A stretch of 64,000 nt of DNA, taken from assembly GCA_009767595.1 (NCBI GenBank), contig VSDK01013596.1:74498-138497 (forward strand), written 5' to 3'. Of this stretch, positions 35,801-49,296 are shown one piece after another; positions within the stretch are counted from its first letter, which is position 1, and every line of letters starts with the position of its first letter. The notes under the pieces are model-generated. The model had not been told where the DNA came from, made no database searches, and saw only the letters and a list, made by a program, of their open reading frames with translations. The stretch is from Symbiodinium kawagutii. Lineage: Eukaryota; Sar; Dinophyceae; Suessiales; Symbiodiniaceae. The position numbers were made by a program, and so were the translations under genes.

Positions 35801-38800
35801 TCGGTTGAGAAGTCTTTGGTGAGTGTGGCAACTATGGAAGTTGCTACGTTGAAGCTCATGGTCTACAAAGATGAACTGGAAGATTGGGGCCTCATCACAA
35901 ATGCACCGATGAGATATGTAGTCTCTCAATTTCCCATGTTGACACTCTGCGAAGAAGCCTCCTGCTCGTGTCCTCGATGGCACAACCCAAAAGGCCTGGC
36001 CACGAAGACTGCAGTGCTCGACGTCTGGCGTCGCCAGTACCTTCGCACTGGGTTCAAACAAGAGGTGCCTGCATCGGCATGCATCTTTAGTGTATGTATC
36101 AGAGTTCCCTTGGAACTCCTGCAGCCGCTTCTTGAACAAAGCGGCCGTGGAGGAATCTATTGTGAGCCTCGCAGTGATGACGGCAGAGCTGTGGTTAGTG
36201 AGTATGCCATTGTTTGGTCACCCAAGGTCTCCAAAGCCGAGTTGCTCCGACAAAAGCAAACGACTCCTGAGGTGGTGGGATTGGCGAGGATCGGAGACAG
36301 AATGGGGTTGCGGGTCAAAACTGTGGATGCCCCAACCATCCATGCACGCCTGAGGCCAGACTCGCTGTATTTAGCGGGGGGACAGAGGCTCCAGTTTGTA
36401 GTGGGACCAATGCCGTTCGGAAGCGACCGAGCCAGCATCTGCAAAGCATTGCAAGCATTTGATTGGGAGACCAAACCACTTCAACCAATATCGTCTCAGC
36501 CCAACAAAGGTGCGATGTGGCTGGTGCACGCTGTGAGTGAACCGTCCCAGAATCTCCTCAAGATGGGCCACGGAGATGTGATGATTACTCGTCACAGGAT
36601 GGGTGACAAAGAAGCGCCACCTGCTCCTCCTCAACCGGTGGCGGCTCCTGCAACGCTAGCATTGTGTGGGCAGGTCCCTGGGAAAGACAAAGGTCAAGAT
36701 CCTTGGCAGGGATGGCAGAGCCCCGACCCCTGGCAGAAGCCTATGGCCGTGGACATTGCACCACCTTCTGAGACGCTGAAGCGTATTGAGAGCCAAATTG
36801 AACAAGCTGTTTTGTCTCGACTCCCTGATGCTTCGCGTTTGCAGACACTTGAAGACCAGGTCACTACCATCATGTCAAAGCATGCAGCTTTGGAGAATCA
36901 GGTTCGTGAAGCTGATCATCGCCAGCAGGTCCAGATAGCTGAGGTTCGAAATGAGGTCTCTCAACAAGGTCATCAACTTCGAGGTGCGCTTGAAGGTCAG
37001 AAACAGGACATCTCAGCCATGTTTCAGAGTCAGATGCAACAAATCCGTGGCCTTTTGAAGAAGCGAGATCGCAATGAGTCAGATGATGACAACATGGAGT
37101 GAAGGTGTGGGCTGGGATCAGTCATAAGCTTTTGCCTGATGGTGCTGTGTGGCTGGTCCTATAGCCCGCTGGTTGGATGTTTGCTTGGGTTAGTTTTTGG
37201 GTTAGTGGTCATGATCATTGGCATGGGTGCCCATGAGCTTCGACCGTGTTCCAGGTTTGATCACCATCGTCGTCCACGTTGCGCGGCCAGTGCTCGTCCT
37301 TTTTGGGTGATTCGATGGTGCCTTTTTTGTGTTTTGGTCAGGGTTGGTGAAGCTGCCCACCCCGGCCCTGCAGGTAGTGATGATTGCAAAGCAGCTCAGT
37401 TCACGTTGGGATGCTTCAACCCTAGTGGTCTCAATGGCAAGGCTCATCAGGTTTCGCACATGATGTCATATGGTGACCTGTGGTGTGTCAGTGAAACGCA
37501 TCTCACCACTCGCTCATTGCATTCGTTCCGTGCTGGCCTCAAAGCATCCAAATCTGAGTTCAAATACATGGTAGCAGGGTATCCAGTTCCTGCACGAAGT
37601 GACAAAACCCACTCTGGGTTATGGAGGGGGGTGGCCACTTTGTGTAAACATCCCACTAGGTCGCTACCACACTGTTGGGCCAAGGATCTCCATGTCACAA
37701 GTCGCATCAATGTTTCTGCTTCCTTGATTGGAGACTTGTGGGTCACGGTTGGGTCGTTTTATGGCATACCTGACAGCAGTGCCTACCCACAAAGTGCCGA
37801 GCATAACAATGTCCTGTTGAATGCTCTAGTAGACCAAGTGGCATTCCTTTCGCATGGGTGCAGAATGATTGCAGGAGACTTTAATGTTTTCCATGATCAG
37901 TTGGAGGCGCAACATCGACTGACACAGGCTGGGTTCCGTGAGCTTCAATCCATCGCTTTTGATCGCTGGGGGTTGGAACCCCAACCGACATGCAAAGGTC
38001 GAACCCGTCGAGACTTTGTCTACATTAGCATGGAACTTCAAGCCTTGCTCACAGGGGTTCAGGTCAATCATGAAGCCTGGCCTGACCACTCCCCGGTTAG
38101 TGGCACGTTTGTTGGACACTCACGTTCCATTCCCAAGTACCTGTGGCCTGTGCCTACCCCACTGCAATGGCCTCAACCCTTTGAGCCTGAAGTTTCGTTT
38201 CCCACGGGGTGTAGTCCCACGGAAGCTTACCCCCAGGTTTGGAGTCAGCTTGAAGCTGCTGCCTATACCCAAAAGCCTTCCTTGCAGCCCAGTGCATTTG
38301 GTCGTGGTCATCGCTGGACACCCAAGAAGGTTTTAGGTACTCACAGTGCTCCTATTCGGAATGCTCGGCTTGGTGAAGTGGTGCCCAATTGTTTGTGTCC
38401 CTCGTTGCAACACAGCAGGTGGTTCAAACAACTCCGTCGCCTTCAGAGTTTGGTTAATGGTGTCAAAGCGGCTGCACTGAAGCCTGATGATGCTCACCGG
38501 CAGCTTGCCAATGTTGAGTTGTGGACATCCATCCGTCGAGGCAAGGGGTTTTCACCTGATTTTGCCACCTGGTACGAGCAGTCTGAACATAAGGTTGTGG
38601 GAGCACCTCAGTGCCTTGGTCAAGCCCTTCCTGACCCTGCCATGGCTTGTGCCCTGTTTCAATCCTTCAACCTGGCTGTTCGACATCTTGAAACACAGCT
38701 TCAGAAATGTCGAAGGGAATATGCCAGTATCCGTAGGACTGAGAATCCTCATCGCATTTTCCAAGATCTTCGGGCACCAAGTGTAGGTGGAGTTGACTTG

Positions 38801-41800
38801 CTCATCAAACCACTTCATGGCCAAGTTGAAACTGTTGATGCCGATGCTTCGCAGGCTGTGCTCACCAAACCGGTTGACTTTGACCCCCAGTTGCCTGTGT
38901 ATTGCCGTGGACAACAAGTCCCTGTGATTCACTCTGAGTTGGATAGCTTATGGTTTGAAGCATTTGACTTGCGACCCGGTGATGTTCTCACCCAGCAGAA
39001 GATGACTGGCCATATTGAGCAACTCTTTGAAGAATTTGAATCTTCATGGGCACAGAGGTGGAAGCGACATCAACATGTTCCGGTTAGTCAGTGGGATTCC
39101 ATCATTGGTTTCGCTCGACAACACATTGCCACGCAAAACATCCCGCATGTTGCCCTCACTGGCTCCCAACTTGCTGAAATTGTTGCCCGTAAGCCAAAGA
39201 AAAGTTCGTGTGGGCTTGATGGGGTTCGAGTTGAGGATCTGCAGGCACAAGCTCCCTCCAATTTGCAACATTTCTGCAGGTTCTTTGATCATGCTGAACG
39301 GACCGGCAAGTGGCCACGCCAGCTGGTTACTGGCCGAGTTGTCTCCTTGGCAAAGGTGAGTGCACCGGTTGATGCCATGTCCTTTAGGCCAATTACAGTG
39401 TTGAGCTTATTGTACCGGCTATGGGGGTCGTGGCATACGAAGCAAACCATGAAAGTGCTGAATGCCAGTTTGCCGTCTGATCTTTATGGCAGTCGCCCGG
39501 CTCGCCATGCCACGCAAGTCTGGACACAATTGGCATGGCTTATCGAAGAAGCCTTCACACGTGGAGACAATGTAGGGGGGTTTTTTGCAGACCTGCAAAA
39601 GGCTTTCAACCATTTACCTCGCACAGTTGTGGTTGAAGTTGCAGCATTGTTTGGTGTTCCATGTCCGATCCTCCTCGGGTGGACTGGAGCAGTGACGTCG
39701 TTGGTACGCCACTTTGACCTACGAGGCCAGTTGAGTCCAGGGCTGAATAGCTACACAGGCTATCCGGAAGGATGTTCGCTTAGCTGTCTGTCGATGATAT
39801 TGATCGATTCCATCTTTCATTTCTGGATTGACAGCTTGATGGGACCCCTTCGAACCTTAACCTACGTTGACGACTGGCAGGTCATCAGCACAGATTCCTC
39901 GTGGCTTGACAGAGCATGGACGGCAGCGCTGCGGTTTGCTGAACAGGTTGATATCATCATTGACCCGAACAAAACTTGTACTTGGTCCCTTGATCCAGGC
40001 ACTCGGAAAGCTCTGCGAAATGGGGGGTATCGTGTGGTCCACTGTACTCGTCATCTGGGAGCGCACATCCAGCTTGGACGGCGCCACACCAACAAAGAGC
40101 TGGTTAGTCGTACATATGACCTTCAGCGACTGTGGGATGCATTGCGGCTGTCTCCTAGTCCTTATGTTTTGAAGGTTCGTGCCCTGAAAACTGCAGCGTG
40201 GCCCCGTGGCTTGCATGGAGTTCCAGCCGTGTCCATTTCCAATGCTTTGATCACTAGTCTCCGAGCAGGTGCCATGCGAGGATTGTCAGCGGATGCTGCT
40301 GGGGCTAGTAGTGTGCTACATCTGGGTTGCGTTGAACATCCTTTAGCTGACCCGGGGTTTTGGACTTTGATGCAAACGTTGCGGACAGTTCGGGATTGTG
40401 GTACACCTCAGCATGTTCGTATGATGTTGACAGAGATTGCACATGGTTGGTCAGATGCACCCAAGAACACCATTTCACACGTGTTACTTGAACGGTTGCA
40501 GCAGGTGGCGTGGTCAGTTGACTTGCGGGGTCAGCTGTCGGATTCTATTGGGACGTTTGACCTGTTTTCGATTTCCTTCCAAGAACTGCAGTTTCGGGCC
40601 GAGCTTGCGTGGGTCCAAGTGGTGGCTCATTCGGTAGCCCATCGCCAAGGCTTTGATCAGTTCTCCAAGGTTGATGCTGCCGACACACGACGTTGGGTTT
40701 CCTTACTCTCTCGACAGGATGCTGGGATGTTTAGGACGTTGCTGAATGGATCTTTCTTTACAGCCGACTTTGCTTCTCATTGGAACCCTGAGGCGGATGT
40801 GTGTCAGTACTGTGAATGTGAGGACAGTCGATATCATAGGTTCTGGCAGTGTGATGCCTTTGATTCCCTCCGTTCTGACCTTGATGAAGATGTGTGGGCA
40901 CGTATTCCTGATCTCCCGGAGGCCTTAACATGTTATGGGTGGTCCCTGGTTCCTGACACCAATCAGTGGTGGTTGCAGTACTTGGGCTCCATTCCGGACT
41001 ATGACCTTGGTTCAGGGGTGCTCCTTTCAGGACAGGTGGTGCGAGTGTTTACAGATGGTAGCTGCTTTCATCAACATGACAGTTTGATTCGACATGCTGG
41101 CTGGGCAGTGGTTGCTCGTCTTGGTGGTCAACCTATTGTCCTGGCTAAGGGGGTTCTTCCTGGTTTGATCCAGACGTCTTTTCGGGCCGAACTTTATGCA
41201 GTGGTCATCTGTGTGGAGCTGGCTACAGTGTCCCAAACGTCTGTGCAGGTGGTTTGTGACAACGAAGCTGTGGTTAAGGGCTTTCGTCGACTTCGTCAGG
41301 GCGGTATGGTCCGCCCCAACATGCCGAATGCCGATCTGTGGAGACGTCTTCAGGCTGTGTTGGATCCCCAGCGTCATGACATTGAACACATTCGCTCTCA
41401 TCAGCCACATGGCGATGACAGCACCTGTGATGCTTGGCTCAATGATTATGCAGATCGCACGGCAATCCGTGCCAACCTGGATCGGTCTGCTGAGGTGTGG
41501 CGTTTGCATGCTGCTCATGTTGAGGCGGTTCAACAGACACGAAACATGTGCCGACAAGTTCAAAGGGTGTTGCTGCGCATCAGTCAGGCTGTGCTGACTG
41601 GTGACCGTCTGGGTGATGAGGTTGTCGACCAGCCTCCTTCTCCAGAACCGGTGTGTGATGACGATTCTCCGTTCGAACCGTGGTGCTGGCAGGGCTTGCT
41701 GCCCCCCGGGTTGCTGCAGTATGGAGCTCGGTATGTCCAGGTCGTTCAGACTTGGCTGACCCACGTTTTCCAAGGTGAGATGCTTTGCACTGACGGGGTG

Positions 41801-44800
41801 TGTCCCCAATGGATTTCTAGCTACCAGCTGTACTTAGATTTTCAACTTTCCATGGGTCATTGTGGCCCGCGATTCCTTGATGGACGATGGGAGATGTTTA
41901 GCCCTCTGTCTGCGATTGCACCCATCAGTTTCAAGGTGCGCTGCAGATGGTGGACACGTGTGCTGGCAACCATTTTACGTGAGTTTGGTTCTACTTTGGT
42001 TCGTGCTTATACCAAGCCTGTGAGTGACATGCTGTTTTTGCATACTGGGTGTTTTCGTGTGGTTTGGCCCCAATGGCGGTTACAAGTTATTGATGAGTGG
42101 TTCGGTTCTCATCTTCGTTTGCCAGCGACACGTGCCGGTGGGGCACTGCTGAACTTGCCATGTGCGACATTGGATCGTCGAATGGCACCAGCGTAGAGGA
42201 ACTTCCATGGTAATTCAACCAGTCCCGTACAACACTGGGCTGGGGGAGCTGTGGGAAAAGGGAAAAGGTTGGTTGATGGTTAAATGATGGTTAAATGATG
42301 GTTGGTTGGTGGTTAATGCTGTCTAATGCTCGGTTTTAGGATGGTCATTGATGGTTAATGATGGGCAAAACTGGTTGATAGTGGTGGCTCATGATGGTTG
42401 GTGACTGGATAATTGATGAGTGATGGTTTTTCTGATCAGATGCTTCTATAACGGGAAAATGCTGGTTATGACCAACAACCAGCAACCATGATGGTGGATC
42501 AATAGTGGTTGATAATAGCTATAAGGCTCAACAAGTTGGTGACGAGTCAGTAATGGTTACAGTAAATAGTGGGAAATCATGATGGCAACTGAGCCACGAT
42601 TGGTGATGAAGAATGAGGGGGGTTGTAATGGTAAGTGATTGGTTTTAGTAACGGTTGATCAATGATGAAGGGCGACTTTCCCCAGATTCGTTGGCTGGGT
42701 CGTCCGTGGTTGTTCGTGGTGAATGGCCGTCCCGCTGTAATCTGCTGTTTTTTGATGGCAGCTTATTCATCAGGTGATGGTGAAGACTGCGGTTTCACAA
42801 TAATAAGTCATGGCAACTTTATATACAACGGATCACGGTCACTGCTGGAAAGCAGCCGGATGGTCCTGCAAACCATGGTTCAATGGTGGTTACTTCTAAT
42901 TGTTCGCGGTGAATACTAGAGAGTAATGACCTGGTTCACAATTGTTGCAAATAGGGAACCACGACCAACCACAAACACATGAGAAAATCATGCTGCTGGT
43001 TGACAATGCCGGGTACTTGTTGTGTTCATAGCCAGTAAGGTCCACGATGTAGAAAAACAAGTTGGCTGTGATTCAGAACCCCGTACCCCTGGTTCCCCTA
43101 TCATTAACCATCCTTTCCCTTGTTATTGATCATTATCCCTCAGTATTGGTTGGTTAATATTGACCCATAGCCATATATAGCTGGTATATGCCCTACTATT
43201 GTTCCTTATTATGCCTGATTACTAACAATTAACCAGCTAGTTAACCATTGTTGGTGGATTAATATTGACCATTCACCATAAATATCAATTGGTTGGCTAT
43301 GGTTCTGTCTGGTGCTTGGCCAACAGCTAGTGGCGGCTCGCCAAGGCCATGGATCTGCCAAGTTTGTGCAGAGTTGGGAGTTTCTCAAGCAGCCACTGGG
43401 CCTTGGGCCCTCGAAACATGGAGGGAGGATGACACGGATGATGACATCACACGTAGCACTTGATGCTCCTGTTGGTGACCTTTTTTTTTTGCCGGGGCGT
43501 CCAGGGGTTTGCCCTAATGCTGGAAAACAAGCAGAGTTGGTTACCTTAGTCATGCTAATACTTGACCATATAGATGATACTCGGATGACTATTCTCGCAA
43601 TGTTGAGCTCCACTGACCCTCATGACCATCATTTCACGAGCTTCTGATGAGCCAACATCGTGGGAAATCTGGAAATGGAGAAAACCTAGCTCCCAATGTG
43701 TTTTCGGACTGGTTGCTGATTGTTTTTTGTCAGCATTTCCTATGATCAACCATGACTACAAACCGCTGATTGCTCCCTACCCATCTAGTATTCAGCTTTG
43801 GGACCTACCAAAGTCTTATGAGTTTGCTTCGGTTNNNNNNNNNNGGTTCAGCATCAACGATAACTGGTCTGAAACAAGCTTTGGGAATCTTTTGGGGTGA
43901 GTTGATTATTATTCCCTTGATCACGAACCAAATACGGAATCGAATCCCTGGATTCCTGCATCACATTCCCCTGTCCCCATATCTAACCAATTGTCTGACA
44001 TTGTTTGTCCATCAAATATCAAGCCTATTCTGATCATGCAATCAGAAAAAATGCTGTACCAGGAGCAGGAATTGCTTTAAAGCACTGGAACAAAACCGCC
44101 AACAGCTCCAACGACAAAGCCACTACCACCACCACCACCACCACAACCACCAGCAGTGGTACCGCTACAAGACGCACCACTATTGCTACTACGGTTGCTA
44201 CTACTTCTACTTCTGTTAATGGTAGATCCATTTTGATACACCCACCATGTTTGATGGTAACCCGCCGGCCAGCTGCAGCCCCTTCAACCATAAATGGCTG
44301 GTGATGGCTCTCATCAAACATTGGGGGTAGATCTGTGGACCTCCCACCCCTAGCCCTACATGACCACTTTGGAGGCGCCTTGCTTCAAGGCGAACAACTG
44401 ATTCTGCTGAAGGTTGTTCTGGCGCAACGTCCAAGCCCCAGTGGTCCAAGCTCCGCAATTTTAGCATAGCTGGGAGTGTCTCCAAGTGATACGAGGGGTT
44501 CTCGAGGCAGTTTGGGGACCCCAAAGCTATAGATGGTTTATTACTTATTAATTACTCAAAAAGTGTTAATTAAAAGGATGAGATTGTTTAGGGTTTCCTG
44601 TTTTAAGAAACCGCTATGTCCGAGCTATTCATTCTGAAATTTGGAAATTGGATGAGACCGAGCTGCATCCATTGTAGATTCTCAGCACTGGTACCAACAC
44701 CGCACAATGATTATTCACAATGCTTGGTAACAGGGGAAAACCGACAGGAACAAACACCCTAAGGTTTTTAATCGTCAATTTACCCTTATGTAATTGACCG

Positions 44801-47800
44801 TTTATAGACCCATGTACTGGCTGAATGACCATCATCTTGCGTCGGGAATCATCATTGTTTACTGGTTGATCACATTTTGTAATGAAGAAGTAAAGGCCTT
44901 CCCAGCGGACGCACGGGCACCACTCTGAGTCGTGGTTGGACTGACATGATATTTACGAACTTTATCGATGATACATTAACCAAACAAGCGTCAAACCCCA
45001 GAGTGGTCTCAACCTTGCACGGTTTTATTAACTATCAACCACCTAGTTTTTACTTGGTGGATTTTAGAACCCCTGCTAAAAGTCTCACTTTTAGTGGCTA
45101 TACGTCAAATCAATCATATCCCAAAAAGTAAAAAAAAGCTAAGGTAGTAGCTATAATCAACCCAGTAGAATGGTTGATCGTGGGAAATCATTGGTATTTT
45201 TTGCCAGGTCATCTCAAAGGCTCGAAGTCCATTGGTTTTAAACCTCCGGAAAAGAAAACACGATAAGTAATAACCACCACCTGGTCGTGATATCAGCCAC
45301 TGGTAGGCTGCCTTGAAGCAACTGATCAGCTGGTCGATGTTTGTTCGTCGTGGCTACAGCTAAGCATGAAAGAACTGGTGTTATCAACCAACATCATTGA
45401 CATCATTCATCAAATCATGGTATATGACTAGCTCATCAGTGGTAAGTACTGGTTTCTCATTTATGAACGGTCTAAATGTTGATCATCCACCAGTTTTCCC
45501 TAAATAGCTGGTGATTGACCATGGAATACATCGGTTTATCCATATGGCTATGGGTCAAAACCCTGTACCCCTGGTTATGGTTCCCCTAAATTTTCCCCTA
45601 TCATTAACCCTTGTTTTCCCTACTCTTGTTGGTCAAGATCCCCTATAATTGACGGTCAATATTGACTCATGGCCATATGTACCTAACATCATTGGCATTA
45701 CCGGTCAAACCCGAGCCCCACCACCCACCAAGCCCAGCCGCTGCTGCGCCTTAGCAACGCCGCGCTTGGGAGACGGCCAAGCCGCCACCGAAACGCTGGC
45801 AGCAACGAGAACCAACAGGCGGAGTCCCATGGCGAAGCAGGCGAGGAGGGCGAAGGCGTGAGGACTACAGGAGTTGAGCTGCCGTGAAAACTGCGAAGAA
45901 ACCCGGGGGAATTTGATGGAATCCGGCACCGGTTGGTTCCAGAAATGGTTGGGGAAATTTCGGCAGGAAACCCTTGCATGTAATCCGGCACCGGTTGGAT
46001 ATTTTAGAAATGGTGGGAAAAATTGTGCAGGAAACCCCTGGCAGTTTGGTTAAAACCAGGGGTTTCCCACGTGGATTTTTGGATCCGACCCACTGAATCG
46101 ATAAATGTTTTTGCACCGAAGCCCCTGCAAATCTCACCCTGGCTATGCGTCCCACGCGCTGGCGCCAAGGTGCATAGGTGTAGTGGCGCTTCTGATTCCC
46201 TGCCCCCAGGATGTGCAGCCTTGGGAATGGCATGGGCCCTCCCGGATGGCTGCTCAAGTGAGGTTGGTTGACCATCAGCCAGATTCATCAACCAGGTTAT
46301 CATCCAACAGCCTCATAGTCAAGATCTGTTGTTGCTTATCATCCAGATTTCTATACTATCAAGCAGGTTATCATCCAGATTTCTGCCTGTTTCCGGATCT
46401 TGGCAGCTAGGTTATCAACCACGTGACGTGTAGATCTAGGCCAACCAGGTTATCTAGAGCCAACACTAGATGATGAATCAGCAGAATCATCTTGCGATGA
46501 CTCTATTGATCTAAAAAGTAGGTAACCTACCAGAATAGACCGAGCGTTTGCACACGGAAGGTGTACTGTGGATGCCTTGTCCCCAAGCTATGGAGGCATA
46601 TGGAGGTTCCAGGTTTTCAATCTCAACGCAACGTCCTATCCTTTCCAAAACGAGATGCAGGAAGTCCCTTCTCTTCACTTAGGAAGTCGGATGCAAGAAA
46701 GCAACGTGAATTTTGATGGACCCCGAGGCATCCATCAAATGTCTCTCGCATGGCCAATGCAAGTTTTGCAGTGAAATCACGGGTGGGTCAATAACAAACC
46801 CGTGTCATCAATGGAAGTGTCACCCGGAACCTGGAAGGCGCTGGGGGTCCGCTCGCCAGGACAGCAGCATACAGCAACCCTCAATGATTGAAGTTTCTGC
46901 ATCGAACAAAAAACATCCTTGGACTAGTGGAGATTTGGGGATCTTCTGAATATCCTTCTCTCCCTAGGCATCATGGAGTATCCATGTATGTTTGGAATAA
47001 ATATCCACCTGTAGGGCGATACTTTTCATAGACTATGAATTGCTAATAACCTATTTGTAGATTTTCTATGCATGATTCAACATATCCCCGCATGATGAGA
47101 GAGACCGTAGGGGGAAGCAAGATGGACCCCAACCATATGTAGAAATAGGGGTTTCAACATTTTATCGGTGTTTTTTTCTGCGATTGCAACCCTGCACCGG
47201 GACAATAACCCCCAAATTTGATGGTAGATTCCTAGCTAATTCTAGTAAAAACCAGGGGCGGGAAAAAACCAGCTGGATCAGGTTGGATCTATCATTGCTG
47301 GTTGGTGGTTTCAACCCCGATGAAAAAATGTTAATCAACCAAAAATTCAAAAAACCGAACACCACCAGCCAGATTACCCAACCCCACAACTGGGCCCCAC
47401 CTTGACCCGTCACCCCTGCTCAGCCACGGTTTCTGGCCCTTCAGGATCTTCTGAACCAGATCCGGCACCACGTGCGACATCGCCTGAGGTGCAGGGCCAG
47501 GCATCTGGGACCATGGTACCCTGCAAGGTGCCTGGATGAACCCCAAGGTTACCTTGACTTCAGGCGCTTGGATACCTGCAGCCAGTTGTACAGGCTATCG
47601 CTAACCAAACAAACCACGCAAGTCTGGATATGGCTATGATACTATGGGTCAAAATTAACCAGCCAATAGTGAGTGATAATAACCAACAATAATAGGGAAA
47701 AGCATGGTTAATAGTGGGGGAACCAGGGGTACAGGGTGAACTGACCCATAGCCATATCTTGAGGAGGAACCCGTTTTTGGTGTACCATGTTGAGCTCCAT

Positions 47801-49242
47801 TTCAGAAAATGAGCTTCGCCGGTCCATGAGCCCCAGGCATAGCACCGAAGATTCGAATCTCGTCGATGATGTGAGATCTGTATTGATAAACCACCCTTGG
47901 TGAGGAGCTATGCCATGTTTTGACCATAAAAAAAACTTATATAGCTATATAGTTTTTTGGTATGTGACAGCCTAGCTATAGGACATAAGTATATCTATTG
48001 ATAAACCACCCTAGTTTTGACCATAAAAATCTACGAACGCTGTACCTGGATATAGCCTAGAGCCTATAGCAATCACTGTCACATACCAAAAACCTATCAT
48101 AGAGATAATCTCTGCTTGCCTTCCTCCCTCTGTGAAAGAAAGGCAAGCACGAAGATTGTTTTGCCTCTCCCCCAAAGCTTCGGCTGCTCCCTTGAAGGCT
48201 AGCAACTCATCATTCATGATGCTTGCAGAAGGGAAACTATCGAAAAACTTCAAGGACATGGGAAAAATCCATGAACAACCCTACCCAGATCTACCCAGTG
48301 GATAGATTCTGACAACATTTCACCGGCGCTTCATGTCTTCACAGCACAGTATGAGCTCCCGTTTGGCGAAACGGTCGCCATGCCGGGCGCTGGGATGATC
48401 CCCAGCCGCGGACGAGTCGCCAGTTTCACGTTGCCGCTGAGCACCTCCTGTGAAACGAAATTGCAGGGGTTCAGGGTGTTTCCGCTGTGGCAAAAAACTG
48501 GTGCTGTCAAGTTTCTTGCTATCAGTAGTAGGTTATGAAGTGGCAATCCCAACAAAAATAAAGTTATTGCTATTAGGAGTCTAAGTAGTAAGTTGTCAGT
48601 TGGTAGTCCCAACAAAAATGCTTGGGAAATATTCTCTCTCAAGGTAGGGAATATAACTTCTTTTGGGGATAACCAGCAAAAATACGGGATATACCAACAT
48701 CCAACTATAGAGTGGTTTCTCAAAATGAAGGGCCCCCCCAAAATGGTAGGTTTATTACTATGAATGGTAGGCTTTAATGGTAGGTTTACAACCCCAAGTA
48801 TGAACAATTGGGTGTTTCTCAAAATAGGGCCCCCGCCGAATCATCCATGAATAATCGTGTTTAGTAATAAACCAACCATTTTTGGGTACTACTAGTAGTT
48901 TCTCAAAGTAGGGAACCCCCAAAAATGGTAGGTTTATTACCATTAATGCTTAACAGTGGATGACTGGCGGGTCCCCTATTTTGGGAAACGCCCAAGTATG
49001 AACAAGTTGAAGTGTAACCGGGACAGTCACTCCCACCATATTTGATGGTAGGTTCCAAGCTTATCCTTGTAAAAGCTAGTGGCAGGAAATATACAACGTC
49101 GGTGGTTAAACCACCCCTATGAAAACCTTTGTGTCAACCAACCATTTGCTGATAATCACTAGGGAAAATGAACATGTGCAAAACCACCAACCACGAACAA
49201 ACTTAGTTGAAGTGTCCAAAAAAGTCATGGGAGGTCATCCCC

Positions 49243-49296
<54 letters not shown>

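Larger units (their letters stand above)
32234..42266 (+). mobile_element. Full-length two-ORF LINE with DNA methyltransferase domain
   Basis: The element is about 10.0 kb, flanked by a 16-bp direct repeat (32218-32233 and 42267-42282). It has a short 5' leader of 72 nt, ORF1, a 36-nt spacer, ORF2, and a 70-nt 3' region ending in an A-rich tail (GGGAAAAGGGAAAA). No LTRs are seen. Endonuclease, reverse transcriptase and RNase H in ORF2 make it an APE-type non-LTR element. Both ORFs are open over their whole length, so the insertion looks recent. It lies 137 bp from exon 2 of the GH128 gene, in the opposite orientation. Cytosine methyltransferases captured by dinoflagellate LINEs are known from Symbiodinium; family assignment within that group needs alignment. 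Confidence 0.9.
42283..45540. other. Rest of GH128 intron 1, right of the LINE
   Basis: Apart from one family C element and the ACC microsatellite it is GGTTGATGG-type repeat and unique AT-rich sequence. Two GC-richer patches (43300-43480, 44350-44470) have open frames but no motif, and the GH128 exons join without them. Confidence 0.5.

Noticed and set aside
35321-36139. 272-codon minus-strand ORF inside the LINE, and the 260-codon one at 41027-41809
   Set aside because: Antisense shadows of ORF1 and ORF2, with no motif of their own.
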